NCBI GenBank assembly: GCA_030667035.1
Contig: DAOUWQ010000039.1
Coordinates: 1-8,145 of the forward strand
DNA from: Candidatus Heimdallarchaeota archaeon
Lineage (GTDB): Archaea; Asgardarchaeota; Heimdallarchaeia; JABLTI01
Reading direction: 5' to 3'
Length of the DNA stretch: 8,145 nucleotides
Below, piece by piece: positions 1 through 6,140 of the stretch. Every line of letters starts with the position of its first letter. Positions within the stretch are counted from its first letter, which is position 1. The position numbers were made by a program, and so were the translations under genes. The notes beneath the pieces are model-generated. The model saw only the letters and a program-made list of their open reading frames with translations. It was not told the origin of the DNA and did no database searches.

Positions 1-86
1 AAGAAGTTAAAAAGAAGAAAGAAGAGGTTCAATTAGACCAAGGTATAGAAGATCTGATGAGCACTTTCCAAATAGAAATAGAGTAA
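1..86 (+). CDS. C-terminal end of an unidentified protein (partial)
   Basis: Only the last 27 codons are inside the window, read from base 3 and ending in TAA at 84-86. The visible tail is highly charged: a lysine/glutamate run (EVKKKKEEVQ) followed by an acidic, amphipathic stretch ending DLMSTFQIEIE. This resembles a helical or disordered C-terminus but matches no family I recognise. A second frame starting at base 1 is also open until TAG at 34-36 and would give a very basic tail, so the frame choice rests on the longer opening and more protein-like composition. The stop lies 42 bases before the Roadblock gene on the same strand, so co-transcription is possible. Confidence 0.45.
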   Translation, partial: EVKKKKEEVQLDQGIEDLMSTFQIEIE

Positions 87-90
87 AAGA

Positions 91-100
91 TAAAAAATAA
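91..100 (+). promoter_or_regulatory. Possible TATA box for the Roadblock gene
   Basis: The AT-only stretch TAAAAAATAA lies 29-38 bases before the ATG at 129. If used as a TATA element it would start transcription near 120, leaving a very short leader. It could equally be ordinary AT-rich spacer inside an operon with the upstream gene. Confidence 0.3.
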
Positions 101-128
101 CTAAGAGATAATTTGTGTGTGAGATATT

Positions 129-527
129 ATGTCAATAAAAATTCCACCTGAAAAAGCAAAAGAGCTTGTAGCAGTTTTGCAACAAATAACCGCAGAAACT
201 CAACTAGGAGCTCTCGCAATTGTTTCGGAAGCAGGAGAAAGAGTCGCTTTCTTTGCACAAAACAAAGATATTGATCCTGTAGAACTCTCTGCAATGGCAG
301 CTGCACTTGTTTCCACCAGTAAGCTCTATCTTGATCGGTTGGCATTTAGTCCTCTTCAAGACATTATTCTTAGAGGAGCAAATGGCTTTATGGTAATGAA
401 AGATCTTGGTAGATTTTATCTAATTGGTGGTTCTACTGATCAGAAATCAATGCCATTAACAGTAAAAAGCTTGTCTACTCATGCTCCAACATTATCCCAA
501 ATTATGGGCTCTGTCCCATCTTCATAA
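129..527 (+). CDS. Stand-alone Roadblock/LC7 domain protein
   Basis: This 132-residue protein is about the size of a single Roadblock/LC7 domain. The order fits that fold: an N-terminal helix (about 5-22), a beta hairpin (GALAIVSEAGERVAFFA, about 27-43), a long helix (DPVELSAMAAALVSTSKLYL, about 49-68), paired strands (DIILRGANGFMVMKDLGRFYLIGGS, about 78-102), and a final helix (about 107-125). In characterised systems such proteins dimerise and act as scaffolds or regulators of small Ras-like GTPases, for example MglB and the Ragulator subunits. They are abundant in Asgard archaea. No GTPase gene is visible here, so the partner is unknown. No signal peptide or membrane segment is seen. The ATG at 129 is preceded by a weak GTGAG at 119-123. 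Family assignment is from fold pattern and is fairly secure; function is inferred. Confidence 0.8.
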   Translation: MSIKIPPEKAKELVAVLQQITAETQLGALAIVSEAGERVAFFAQNKDIDPVELSAMAAALVSTSKLYLDRLAFSPLQDIILRGANGFMVMKDLGRFYLIGGSTDQKSMPLTVKSLSTHAPTLSQIMGSVPSS

Positions 528-554
528 TTAAACAAAAAAAATTACTTGTGCTTG

Positions 555-586
555 GGGAAAAAATTCCCATAGTCACTTTAATTTTT
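555..586 (+). terminator. Hairpin plus T-tract after the Roadblock gene
   Basis: A perfect 5-bp stem, GGGAA (555-559) and TTCCC (564-568), encloses a four-A loop. It is followed by T-rich sequence that includes TTTTT at 582-586. It sits about 30 bases after the Roadblock stop and before the promoter-like region of the HD gene. Archaeal termination depends mainly on U-rich tracts, so the T-rich part may matter more than the hairpin. Confidence 0.4.
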
Positions 587-591
587 ACTTA

Positions 592-633
592 TTTTAATAA
601 AACAGTTATTATTTGAGTAAATTTTTTTATAAG
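592..633 (+). promoter_or_regulatory. Candidate TATA boxes for the HD gene/zinc-ribbon operon
   Basis: There are two TATA-like elements: TTTTAATAAAA at 592-602 and TTTTATAAG at 625-633. With usual archaeal spacing of about 25 bases, the first predicts a transcript start near 624 and the second near 655. The second would leave the TTG at 647 and ATG at 643 outside the message, but keep the AAGGAG at 689-694 and the TTG at 704. Confidence 0.5.
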
Positions 634-688
634 AAAAAGATTATGTTTGCCTATACGAAGGAAAACAAGAAAAAGAATAGAGAGATCC

Positions 689-694
689 AAGGAG
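689..694 (+). promoter_or_regulatory. Shine-Dalgarno AAGGAG deciding the HD gene start
   Basis: AAGGAG sits nine bases before the TTG at 704, ideal spacing. No comparable motif precedes the TTG at 647, so this site favours the shorter protein. Confidence 0.55.
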
Positions 695-703
695 TTACTG
701 GAA

Positions 704-1999
704 TTGAATCAATCCAAGATTAAAAAAATACAATTTATTAAAGATCCAATCCATGGATATATTTTCGTTGATGATTTAGTAAGAGAGCTCATAGATACGA
801 GATATTTCCAGCGCTTAAGAAGAATAAAACAACTCTCAGGATCAGAATATGTTTATCCAGGAGCAAATCATACCCGATTTGAGCATTCTCTAGGAGTTAG
901 CTATTTAGCAGAAAAAATGGCCAATTCAATTACTAATGATGAAGATGTTACTCTTTCTGAAAAGGAAATTAATCATGTGAAAATTGCTGGTTTATTACAC
1001 GATATAGGTCATGGTCCTTTTTCACATACATTTGAAGCACTTCTTTCTAAAGCAAATAAACATCACGAGGAGCTTTCAAGGTGGATTATTCAAAATAGCG
1101 AAATTTCTGATATCCTAAAAACAAATGGGGTGAATGTTGACATTGTAACCGGATTGATTAATGGAAAAAAGACCATTAAAGGTAAGGGGTATCTAAATCA
1201 AATCATTTCAGGAGCTTGTGATGTTGATAAAATGGATTTCATTGTTCGAGATTCATATCATACAGGAGCAGAATATGGTCAAGTAGATATTATGAGAATA
1301 CTCTATACAATGGGAGTATATGAAGGGAATTTAGCGGTAAATTATTCAGCCTTACCAGCATTTGAAGCATTTCTTATCGCTCGAGTAGAATCATTTAGAA
1401 CAATCTATTTTCATAAAGTATCAAGAGCATCCCAATTAATGATTGTTCGTGCGATGGAACTAGCTGAGAAAGAACTTGGTTTATTGGATTTCAAAACACC
1501 AGAGGATTATCTGAAATTAGATGATTTTACTGTTTGGACTAGATTATTGGAGAGTAAAGCAGCTAAAAAAATGATGAGAAAATTAGCTGATAGAAAACTC
1601 TTGAAGGTTGCTTTTGAAAGAGAATTTATGACTCGAGATGAATTCTTACAATCAACACTAAGTAAAGCAGATTATCGTCAAAGATTAATTGAAGAAATTG
1701 CAAGTAAAGCTAAACTAAAACCAGAAGATATTTTCATTGATATTCCAACACTCCCTAGTGTTCCTTATTCTCATTCAGTAGATTTACCTGCATATGAAAT
1801 CCCAATGTTTAGAAGAGATGGAAGAAGTCAAGAAAAACAAGGTGTTAACATTAGAAATGTTTCTCGAATATTCGAATCCCTAATGGGTATGATGTATATT
1901 TTCAGAGTATATACATTTGAAAAATATAGGGAACAAGTTAGAGAAGCAACAGTTGAGGTTTTTGGTGAAAAATCAATTGAAACTCAAATTTCATTTTGA
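704..1999 (+). CDS. SAMHD1-like HD-domain phosphohydrolase (putative dNTPase)
   Basis: About 431 residues of the HD superfamily (COG1078 type, related to SAMHD1 and dGTPases), probably hydrolysing dNTPs or related nucleotides in the cytoplasm. The protein opens with KDPIHGYI, typical of the family. The metal ligands are all present: H61 in HTRFEHSLG, H99/D100 in LLHDIGHGPFSH, and D175 in DVDKMD, with R58 and K176 matching SAMHD1 R164 and K312. There is no SAM domain. Start choice is uncertain: no in-frame ATG precedes the catalytic core. TTG at 704 follows AAGGAG (689-694) by nine bases and gives a family-like N-terminus; TTG at 647 would add 19 very basic residues with no good ribosome site. 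The stop lies 14 bases before the zinc-ribbon gene, so the two probably share a transcript. Substrate and any allosteric control are unknown. Confidence 0.85.
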   Translation: MNQSKIKKIQFIKDPIHGYIFVDDLVRELIDTRYFQRLRRIKQLSGSEYVYPGANHTRFEHSLGVSYLAEKMANSITNDEDVTLSEKEINHVKIAGLLHDIGHGPFSHTFEALLSKANKHHEELSRWIIQNSEISDILKTNGVNVDIVTGLINGKKTIKGKGYLNQIISGACDVDKMDFIVRDSYHTGAEYGQVDIMRILYTMGVYEGNLAVNYSALPAFEAFLIARVESFRTIYFHKVSRASQLMIVRAMELAEKELGLLDFKTPEDYLKLDDFTVWTRLLESKAAKKMMRKLADRKLLKVAFEREFMTRDEFLQSTLSKADYRQRLIEEIASKAKLKPEDIFIDIPTLPSVPYSHSVDLPAYEIPMFRRDGRSQEKQGVNIRNVSRIFESLMGMMYIFRVYTFEKYREQVREATVEVFGEKSIETQISF

Positions 2000-2013
2000 A
2001 AGGTGTAAACGAA

Positions 2014-2400
2014 ATGTCAAACAAAACAAACGAAGATGGAATTAAAGCTATTGCAGAAGCATTACGAGCAGGTGGCACATTGCTTAGCACCGCTTGTCCG
2101 GTATGTGATTCTCCCTTAATAAAAATCAATGATAAAATTTACTGCAAAGTATGCAATAAAGAAGTGATGATATACAAAGATGAAAGTGAATTACCGAAAG
2201 AAATACAAAGAGCACTTCACAAAAATGCTTCATCTACGACTGATTCAAATGAATCGAAGGTTCAACAGACTATTAACAAGAAGATTGAAACACTTAGAAA
2301 AAAACTAGAAGAAGCAGAGGACCCTGATGAAATAATTAAGATTTCAGATGCTATTGAAAAATTACATTCAACATTAACAAAAATGAGAGATGAGCAATAA
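2014..2400 (+). CDS. SSSCA1/ZNRD2-type zinc-ribbon protein with C-terminal coiled coil
   Basis: This 128-residue protein belongs to the Sjogren syndrome/scleroderma autoantigen 1 (p27, ZNRD2) family found in archaea and eukaryotes. Residues 10-27 form the family's N-terminal helix (AIAEALRAGGTLLSTA). A zinc ribbon follows with C28-x2-C31 and C44-x2-C47 (CPVC and CKVC). Residues 66-82 look disordered (Ser/Thr/Asn/Glu rich), and 83-126 are a charged helix likely to form a coiled coil. The biochemical role of the archaeal family is not established; a zinc-dependent protein-binding adaptor is the most that can be inferred. The ATG at 2014 is preceded by AGGTG at 2001-2005 with eight bases of spacing, so an upstream in-frame TTG at 1996 is not needed. 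It lies 14 bases after the HD gene, which suggests translational or transcriptional coupling and perhaps a shared job. Confidence 0.82.
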   Translation: MSNKTNEDGIKAIAEALRAGGTLLSTACPVCDSPLIKINDKIYCKVCNKEVMIYKDESELPKEIQRALHKNASSTTDSNESKVQQTINKKIETLRKKLEEAEDPDEIIKISDAIEKLHSTLTKMRDEQ

Positions 2401-2418
2401 GATTTAGAAATCAATCTT
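2399..2418. terminator. Weak inverted repeat at the convergent junction
   Basis: AAGATT (2399-2404) and AATCTT (2413-2418) form a 6-bp stem around an eight-base loop, spanning the zinc-ribbon stop and the hef stop. Being symmetrical, it could act in both directions. Downstream of it on the plus strand, T-rich runs lie inside the 3' end of hef (ATTTTTATTATTTC near 2435). The stem is AT-rich and weak. Confidence 0.25.
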
Positions 2419-4879
2419 CTGGCTTATATTCCATTTTTATTATTTCTAGTATTTCTTTAGACATTTTCTTTCCTATGCCTTTTAGCTCTTGAAGTTCTTC
2501 AGCAGTAGCATTGAAGAAATTTTCCAGAGAACCAAATTTTTTCAAAATACGTCTTGCAAGTATTGTGTTTATTTTTGGAAATCCAGCCACAATAAACTCT
2601 AACAACTCAGAAGGATCTGTAGGAGCTTTTTCAGTACGAATTAAAGGAGTTTTATCAGATTGTAATTGTTCTCGTTTAGCAATATTTCGCAAAAATCTTG
2701 CAGTATCCTTTGGATTTCTACTCCAAATAAGGCCGATATCAAAATTAATCACTATAGATGAAATTGCTCCTCTAATTGCTTCAGGGTTTAAAGCTCTATG
2801 ACCGTACAATGTATCTCCTTCGATTATTAGAATTGGTTTTTCATAGTTTCTTTTAAGAGCAATTAATTGAGGAAAGAGACGTCCATCAATTATACTTTGA
2901 CTCAAATCTGCAACATCTTTTCTTTCAACACCTACACGAGAACTTAGAATATAGTCTGCAATCTCTAGTTGCTGTAAATCTATTTTTATGCCTAGCTCGA
3001 CTAATTCCTTTGCAATACCTGATTTTGATTCTCGAGTGTCAACAAATATTTTGATTTCTTGATCTTTCGATGGTTCTTCATTAGAGGTTGTTTTGAAATC
3101 TTGTAAAGCAGAGAGTTCATCTTCTGATGGTGCAATTGTTTCTGATATTTCACCAGTTTCAACTTCGGCTTCCAACTTACTTAATGCTTCATCAGAGAAT
3201 ATCGAAAGTTCATCAATTCCGCTTTCATTCAGCACTTTATCTTCTTCTATTGGCTTTTCATCAGTAGATGAAGAAGCTGCTGCGAAGAAATCTTCCATAG
3301 TTCTTTGCTTCAAATCAACTCGAGGTTTACTTCGTTTCTCTAATTCTCTAAGATTTCTTCTCATTTGTTTTTCTTTGTGTCGAGCAGCCCAGAAATAGCC
3401 TTCATCTCGAGTCCCTTTTGTAATAAGCACTGTAACTCTACCAGCTCTGTTCCTACCTGTTCTCCCTCGACGCTGAATATTCCTGATTGCTGAGGGCACA
3501 CAATCATAAAAAGCAACTAGATCACATTCAGACACATCTAAACCTTCCTCACCAACACTGGTAGCAACTAAGCAATTTAATTCACCATCACGGAATTGTT
3601 GCATAATTTCGAGCTGCTTCTTTTGAGAAAAGCCTTTATCTCCAGATTTTGATGCTTGACCAACAAATCGAGATGCTTTAATACCCTTCAATTTATTCAA
3701 AGTATCTGCCAGTAATTTCGCAGAATTTCTATATTGAGTAAAAACCAAAATTCTCGAATCAGGACTTGTAGTAATTGATTCTTGAACAATTTTTTCCAAT
3801 TCAGGAATTTTAGGATGTTCTAATCCTTCTTCTTTAATTTGATGTGAAACATCATAGGCAACGACCATCGAATCTTCATTTATCAAATTAATAAGGGTAC
3901 GAGTTGCTTTCGATCCTTTGGCTTCTTTCCTCATTTTATCAAAATATTTGAGCAAAGAGCTAATGCCTTGTGTTTCCAATAACTCTAAAGCATGAGTTAA
4001 TCTAATTGAAGAGCCAACCAAACCTAATGCTAGAAAAAGTTCAGAAGGGTCTTCTGTCTTATCAAACTGTTCTGTAATAACAGGAGGGAGTTGAAGTAAA
4101 TCACGACGTTTTATATTTACTCCCGATGATTTTATCCAACCTAATCGTTTCAATTCCTTTAGCTTTCTTGAAAGAGTGCCTTCAAGAAGTGATTTAACTC
4201 GTAAAAATTTTGCTGGAAGTTCAACATGAATCCATTCTACATCAGTTTTATGAACATAAGGTTGAACATCTTTTGAGGTGTCTAACCGAGTTTCAACATT
4301 TCTTATTGAGAGATTTTCACAAACATGATCTATTTTTTCTCGGTCAGAGCCCGGAGAAGCGGTTATCGCAAAAATGAGCTTATTTGCTGCTTTTCTCATA
4401 TATTGCTTTGCTACGTATACGTATGCGTACTCACCAACAGCTCGATGAGCTTCATCAACACCTAGCAATGAACATCTGGATAAGTCCAGTCTCTCACCCA
4501 GTAAATCATTCTCAACTACCTGAGGTGTAGCAATTATTATTTGTCCCTGTTTCCAAATTTTTCTTCTTTTTTCAGGAGCAGTAGAACCAGAGAGCATGAC
4601 AATTTCTTCTTCTATTATGTTGAAAACTTTCTGAAATGTTTTGAGATGCTGTTCAACTAAAGGTTTTGTTGGTGCCATAATAAGTATAAAAGAATCAGGA
4701 TGTTGTTCCATTCTTCTTGCGGTAAGCAAAGCAAGAATAATCGTTTTTCCTAAACCTGTCGGTAGAACAACTAGAGTATTATTAGAAAGACTGCTTGCAA
4801 AAATAGTTTGTTGGTAAAGGCGAGCTTCAATAGTGCCTGGTTTAATATATTTATGTTCTATGAACGTCTTTTCACTCAT
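2411..4879 (-). CDS. hef: Hef: FANCM-like SF2 helicase fused to XPF-family nuclease
   Basis: This 822-residue protein is the full-length archaeal fork-repair enzyme Hef, which unwinds and cleaves stalled forks and branched DNA. The helicase shows Walker A LPTGLGKT (39-46), motif Ia APTKPLVEQH (69-78), DEAH (142-145), TASPG (173-177), and motif VI QRRGRTGR (469-476). The insert at about 200-340 matches the position of the Hef/FANCM thumb-like domain. A Ser/Glu-rich, probably disordered linker (about 515-608) carries a PCNA-binding motif, QRTMEDFF (525-532). The XPF/ERCC4 nuclease follows: VDTRE (613-617), ADY (641-643, where GDY is usual), and ERKDVAD (652-658, the ERKx3D catalytic signature). 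Tandem helix-hairpin-helix motifs end the protein (about 762-816). All catalytic residues are intact. The ATG is preceded by AGGA nine bases away. It converges with the zinc-ribbon gene, with ten bases between them. Confidence 0.96.
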   Translation of the reverse strand: MSEKTFIEHKYIKPGTIEARLYQQTIFASSLSNNTLVVLPTGLGKTIILALLTARRMEQHPDSFILIMAPTKPLVEQHLKTFQKVFNIIEEEIVMLSGSTAPEKRRKIWKQGQIIIATPQVVENDLLGERLDLSRCSLLGVDEAHRAVGEYAYVYVAKQYMRKAANKLIFAITASPGSDREKIDHVCENLSIRNVETRLDTSKDVQPYVHKTDVEWIHVELPAKFLRVKSLLEGTLSRKLKELKRLGWIKSSGVNIKRRDLLQLPPVITEQFDKTEDPSELFLALGLVGSSIRLTHALELLETQGISSLLKYFDKMRKEAKGSKATRTLINLINEDSMVVAYDVSHQIKEEGLEHPKIPELEKIVQESITTSPDSRILVFTQYRNSAKLLADTLNKLKGIKASRFVGQASKSGDKGFSQKKQLEIMQQFRDGELNCLVATSVGEEGLDVSECDLVAFYDCVPSAIRNIQRRGRTGRNRAGRVTVLITKGTRDEGYFWAARHKEKQMRRNLRELEKRSKPRVDLKQRTMEDFFAAASSSTDEKPIEEDKVLNESGIDELSIFSDEALSKLEAEVETGEISETIAPSEDELSALQDFKTTSNEEPSKDQEIKIFVDTRESKSGIAKELVELGIKIDLQQLEIADYILSSRVGVERKDVADLSQSIIDGRLFPQLIALKRNYEKPILIIEGDTLYGHRALNPEAIRGAISSIVINFDIGLIWSRNPKDTARFLRNIAKREQLQSDKTPLIRTEKAPTDPSELLEFIVAGFPKINTILARRILKKFGSLENFFNATAEELQELKGIGKKMSKEILEIIKMEYKPED
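3284..3307 (-). other. PIP box in the Hef interdomain linker
   Basis: Codons 525-532 of hef encode QRTMEDFF, a full canonical PCNA-binding match (Gln, Met, Phe-Phe). It lies at the start of the disordered linker between helicase and nuclease, the region of Thermococcus Hef reported to bind PCNA. Confidence 0.8.
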
Positions 4880-4888
4880 TATTCTTAT

Positions 4889-4892
4889 TCCT
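4889..4892 (-). promoter_or_regulatory. Shine-Dalgarno AGGA of hef
   Basis: AGGA on the minus strand lies nine bases before the ATG at 4879 and supports that start. Confidence 0.5.
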
Positions 4893-4927
4893 GCATTGTG
4901 TTACTCTTGAATTCAGTGATTCTAATG

Positions 4928-4938
4928 TAGTTTAAAGT
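4928..4938 (-). promoter_or_regulatory. Candidate TATA box for hef
   Basis: The minus strand reads ACTTTAAACTA here, with TTTAAA centred near 4933. Usual spacing predicts a transcript start near 4908, inside the intergenic region and upstream of the AGGA site, leaving a leader of about 29 bases. Confidence 0.4.
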
Positions 4939-4984
4939 ATTCTACACAGAGATAACCAAAAGTAAATTACAAAAGTTTTATGTT

Positions 4985-5005
4985 CGTTGTGAGTTGCTTA
5001 TAACG
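4985..5005 (+). promoter_or_regulatory. Imperfect inverted repeat over a TATA-like box
   Basis: CGTTGTGAG (4985-4993) and CTTATAACG (4997-5005) are inverted copies matching at 7 of 9 positions around a three-base spacer; as RNA, the two mismatches become G-U pairs. The right arm contains TTATAA (4998-5003), a TATA candidate for the membrane-protein pair predicting a start near 5026. A protein bound here would block that promoter, so an operator is possible. It lies 106 bases from the hef start. Confidence 0.3.
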
Positions 5006-5026
5006 AGTATCACAAGAGAACAAGCT

Positions 5027-5056
5027 AAATTTTAAAAGAATTAAGAAATATAATAA
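5027..5056 (+). promoter_or_regulatory. Additional TATA-like boxes for the membrane-protein genes
   Basis: AAATTTTAAAAG (5027-5038) predicts a transcript start near 5059, just ahead of the GGAG at 5065-5068. AAATATAATAA (5046-5056) predicts a start near 5077, which would make the message nearly leaderless and exclude that GGAG. The first is therefore the more consistent choice. Confidence 0.35.
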
Positions 5057-5077
5057 TTGTAATTGGAGCAATTCAAT

Positions 5078-5548
5078 GTGGCAACTAAAATTGAAAAAGA
5101 CAATAATGAAACAAAAAAGAAGATTAAAGTTGAGAAAAGAGAAGAATTTCGCTCCTACTATTTACAGCAACGTAAAGTAATTTTGTCAATACTAATTTCA
5201 ATATATGTGTTCTTGAATGTAATTGCTTTAGTATTAACAACCTACTATTATTTTGTCCAAATATTTCTCTACATTGGAATAATTATGCTACTAATAATTA
5301 CTGGAATCATTATAACAATAGTTTACGAAGGAAATTATTTGTGGGCATTTCTAAGTTCGATTATTATCGGACTAATACCAACTATAGAATTTATAATCGG
5401 TTTAGCAATTGCAAAACTTGAAGGAGTAAATCTAATTTTAGTTATTTTTTCTTTGATTTTATCACTGGTTTTGATATTTGTACCTTCAGTTTTAATTTAT
5501 TATAAAGCAAAAAAGACCCAGATTGCCAAAGAGAAAGAGCAGGAGTAG
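5078..5548 (+). CDS. Four-helix integral membrane protein, unrecognised family
   Basis: I do not recognise this 156-residue protein. A lysine/glutamate-rich N-terminal tail of about 32 residues precedes four hydrophobic segments at about 34-55, 59-82, 87-112 and 118-141, and a short lysine-rich tail ends the protein. By the positive-inside rule both ends face the cytoplasm. There are no cysteines, no conserved catalytic-looking residues and no known transporter signature; E104 inside helix 3 and the P101 and P136 kinks are the only polar or structural oddities visible. The GTG at 5078 lies nine bases after GGAG (5065-5068); an alternative TTG at 5063 would overlap that site. The next gene begins seven bases after its stop and encodes a protein of similar topology, so the two probably act together. 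Function unknown. Confidence 0.7.
   Translation: MATKIEKDNNETKKKIKVEKREEFRSYYLQQRKVILSILISIYVFLNVIALVLTTYYYFVQIFLYIGIIMLLIITGIIITIVYEGNYLWAFLSSIIIGLIPTIEFIIGLAIAKLEGVNLILVIFSLILSLVLIFVPSVLIYYKAKKTQIAKEKEQE
5541..5545 (+). promoter_or_regulatory. Shine-Dalgarno AGGAG inside the end of the first membrane gene
   Basis: AGGAG occupies the last codons of the upstream gene and sits ten bases before the TTG at 5556. It decides the start of the second membrane protein and indicates translational coupling of the pair. Confidence 0.55.
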
Positions 5549-5555
5549 AAAAGAA

Positions 5556-6140
5556 TTGGCTGGAAAAAACGAAACCACAATTATTGAGAGACTTAAAGAT
5601 CCGTATTCGATTTACAGTATTTTGACAGTAATCAATTATATTGTTATGATAATACTTTATTTTATTTTACCAGTATTAAGATCCTTTAATCATACAACAG
5701 AAATAATAAACTATTATTATTGGGATGGCAGCTTTCAAGGATTCGATATATCTACAGGAGAATTAGTTGCATCGGGAGTTAGTGAAACATATCCAGTAAA
5801 TGCACACATTATATTGATTATCAGTATATTCTTACTATTGGCATTATCGATAACCCAGATTGTGACGATAATTTTCAGTAAAAAATTAACAAAGAAGAAT
5901 TTCTTGAATATCTTTATTATTCCATCTTTTATGTTCAATTCACTGTTACTTTTCGGTGTTTTTTCATTTGTTCATTTTGTGCGAACGAGATCGTCTTCAG
6001 AATTTAGTATTAATATGGAAACTCCGTTGATCTACATTTTATTTGTAGGAATATTGTTATCATTAGTAATATTGGGTTTTGCTACAACGCTAACGATAAC
6101 TGGAAAAATAAAGAAGAGTAGGAGATTTCAGCCCAATTAA
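5556..6140 (+). CDS. Four-helix membrane protein with aromatic external loop, unrecognised family
   Basis: I do not recognise this 194-residue protein. After a short cytoplasmic N-terminus (with ERLKDPYSIYSIL at 11-23) come helices at about 19-41, 83-107, 115-141 and 157-181, then a basic tail (KIKKSRR). The loop between helices 1 and 2 (about 42-82) is long, rich in Tyr, Trp, Gly and Ser (INYYYWDGSFQGFD), and predicted outside the cell; it could be the functional face. The TTG at 5556 is chosen because AGGAG (5541-5545) lies ten bases upstream; the TTG at 5523 would add eleven basic residues and overlap the preceding gene by 26 bases. Same cytoplasmic-end topology as its neighbour suggests a two-component membrane complex. 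The stop codon overlaps that of the opposing DUF2797 gene in the shared TTAA. Confidence 0.7.
   Translation: MAGKNETTIIERLKDPYSIYSILTVINYIVMIILYFILPVLRSFNHTTEIINYYYWDGSFQGFDISTGELVASGVSETYPVNAHIILIISIFLLLALSITQIVTIIFSKKLTKKNFLNIFIIPSFMFNSLLLFGVFSFVHFVRTRSSSEFSINMETPLIYILFVGILLSLVILGFATTLTITGKIKKSRRFQPN

Noticed and set aside
1996..2013. In-frame TTG at 1996 as the start of the zinc-ribbon gene
   Set aside because: It overlaps the HD gene stop and its own AGGTG ribosome site; ATG at 2014 has correct spacing from that site and a family-like N-terminus.
2511..2801. Open plus-strand frame opposite the Hef nuclease domain
   Set aside because: It is antisense to conserved nuclease codons with no supporting signals.
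3093..3398. Open plus-strand frame opposite the Hef linker
   Set aside because: It is Ser-rich low-complexity sequence, the complement of Hef linker and helicase codons, with no promoter or ribosome site of its own.
4880..5077. AT-rich divergent region as a replication origin
   Set aside because: I see no repeated origin-recognition-box-like elements and no cdc6/orc1 gene nearby; promoters explain the AT content.
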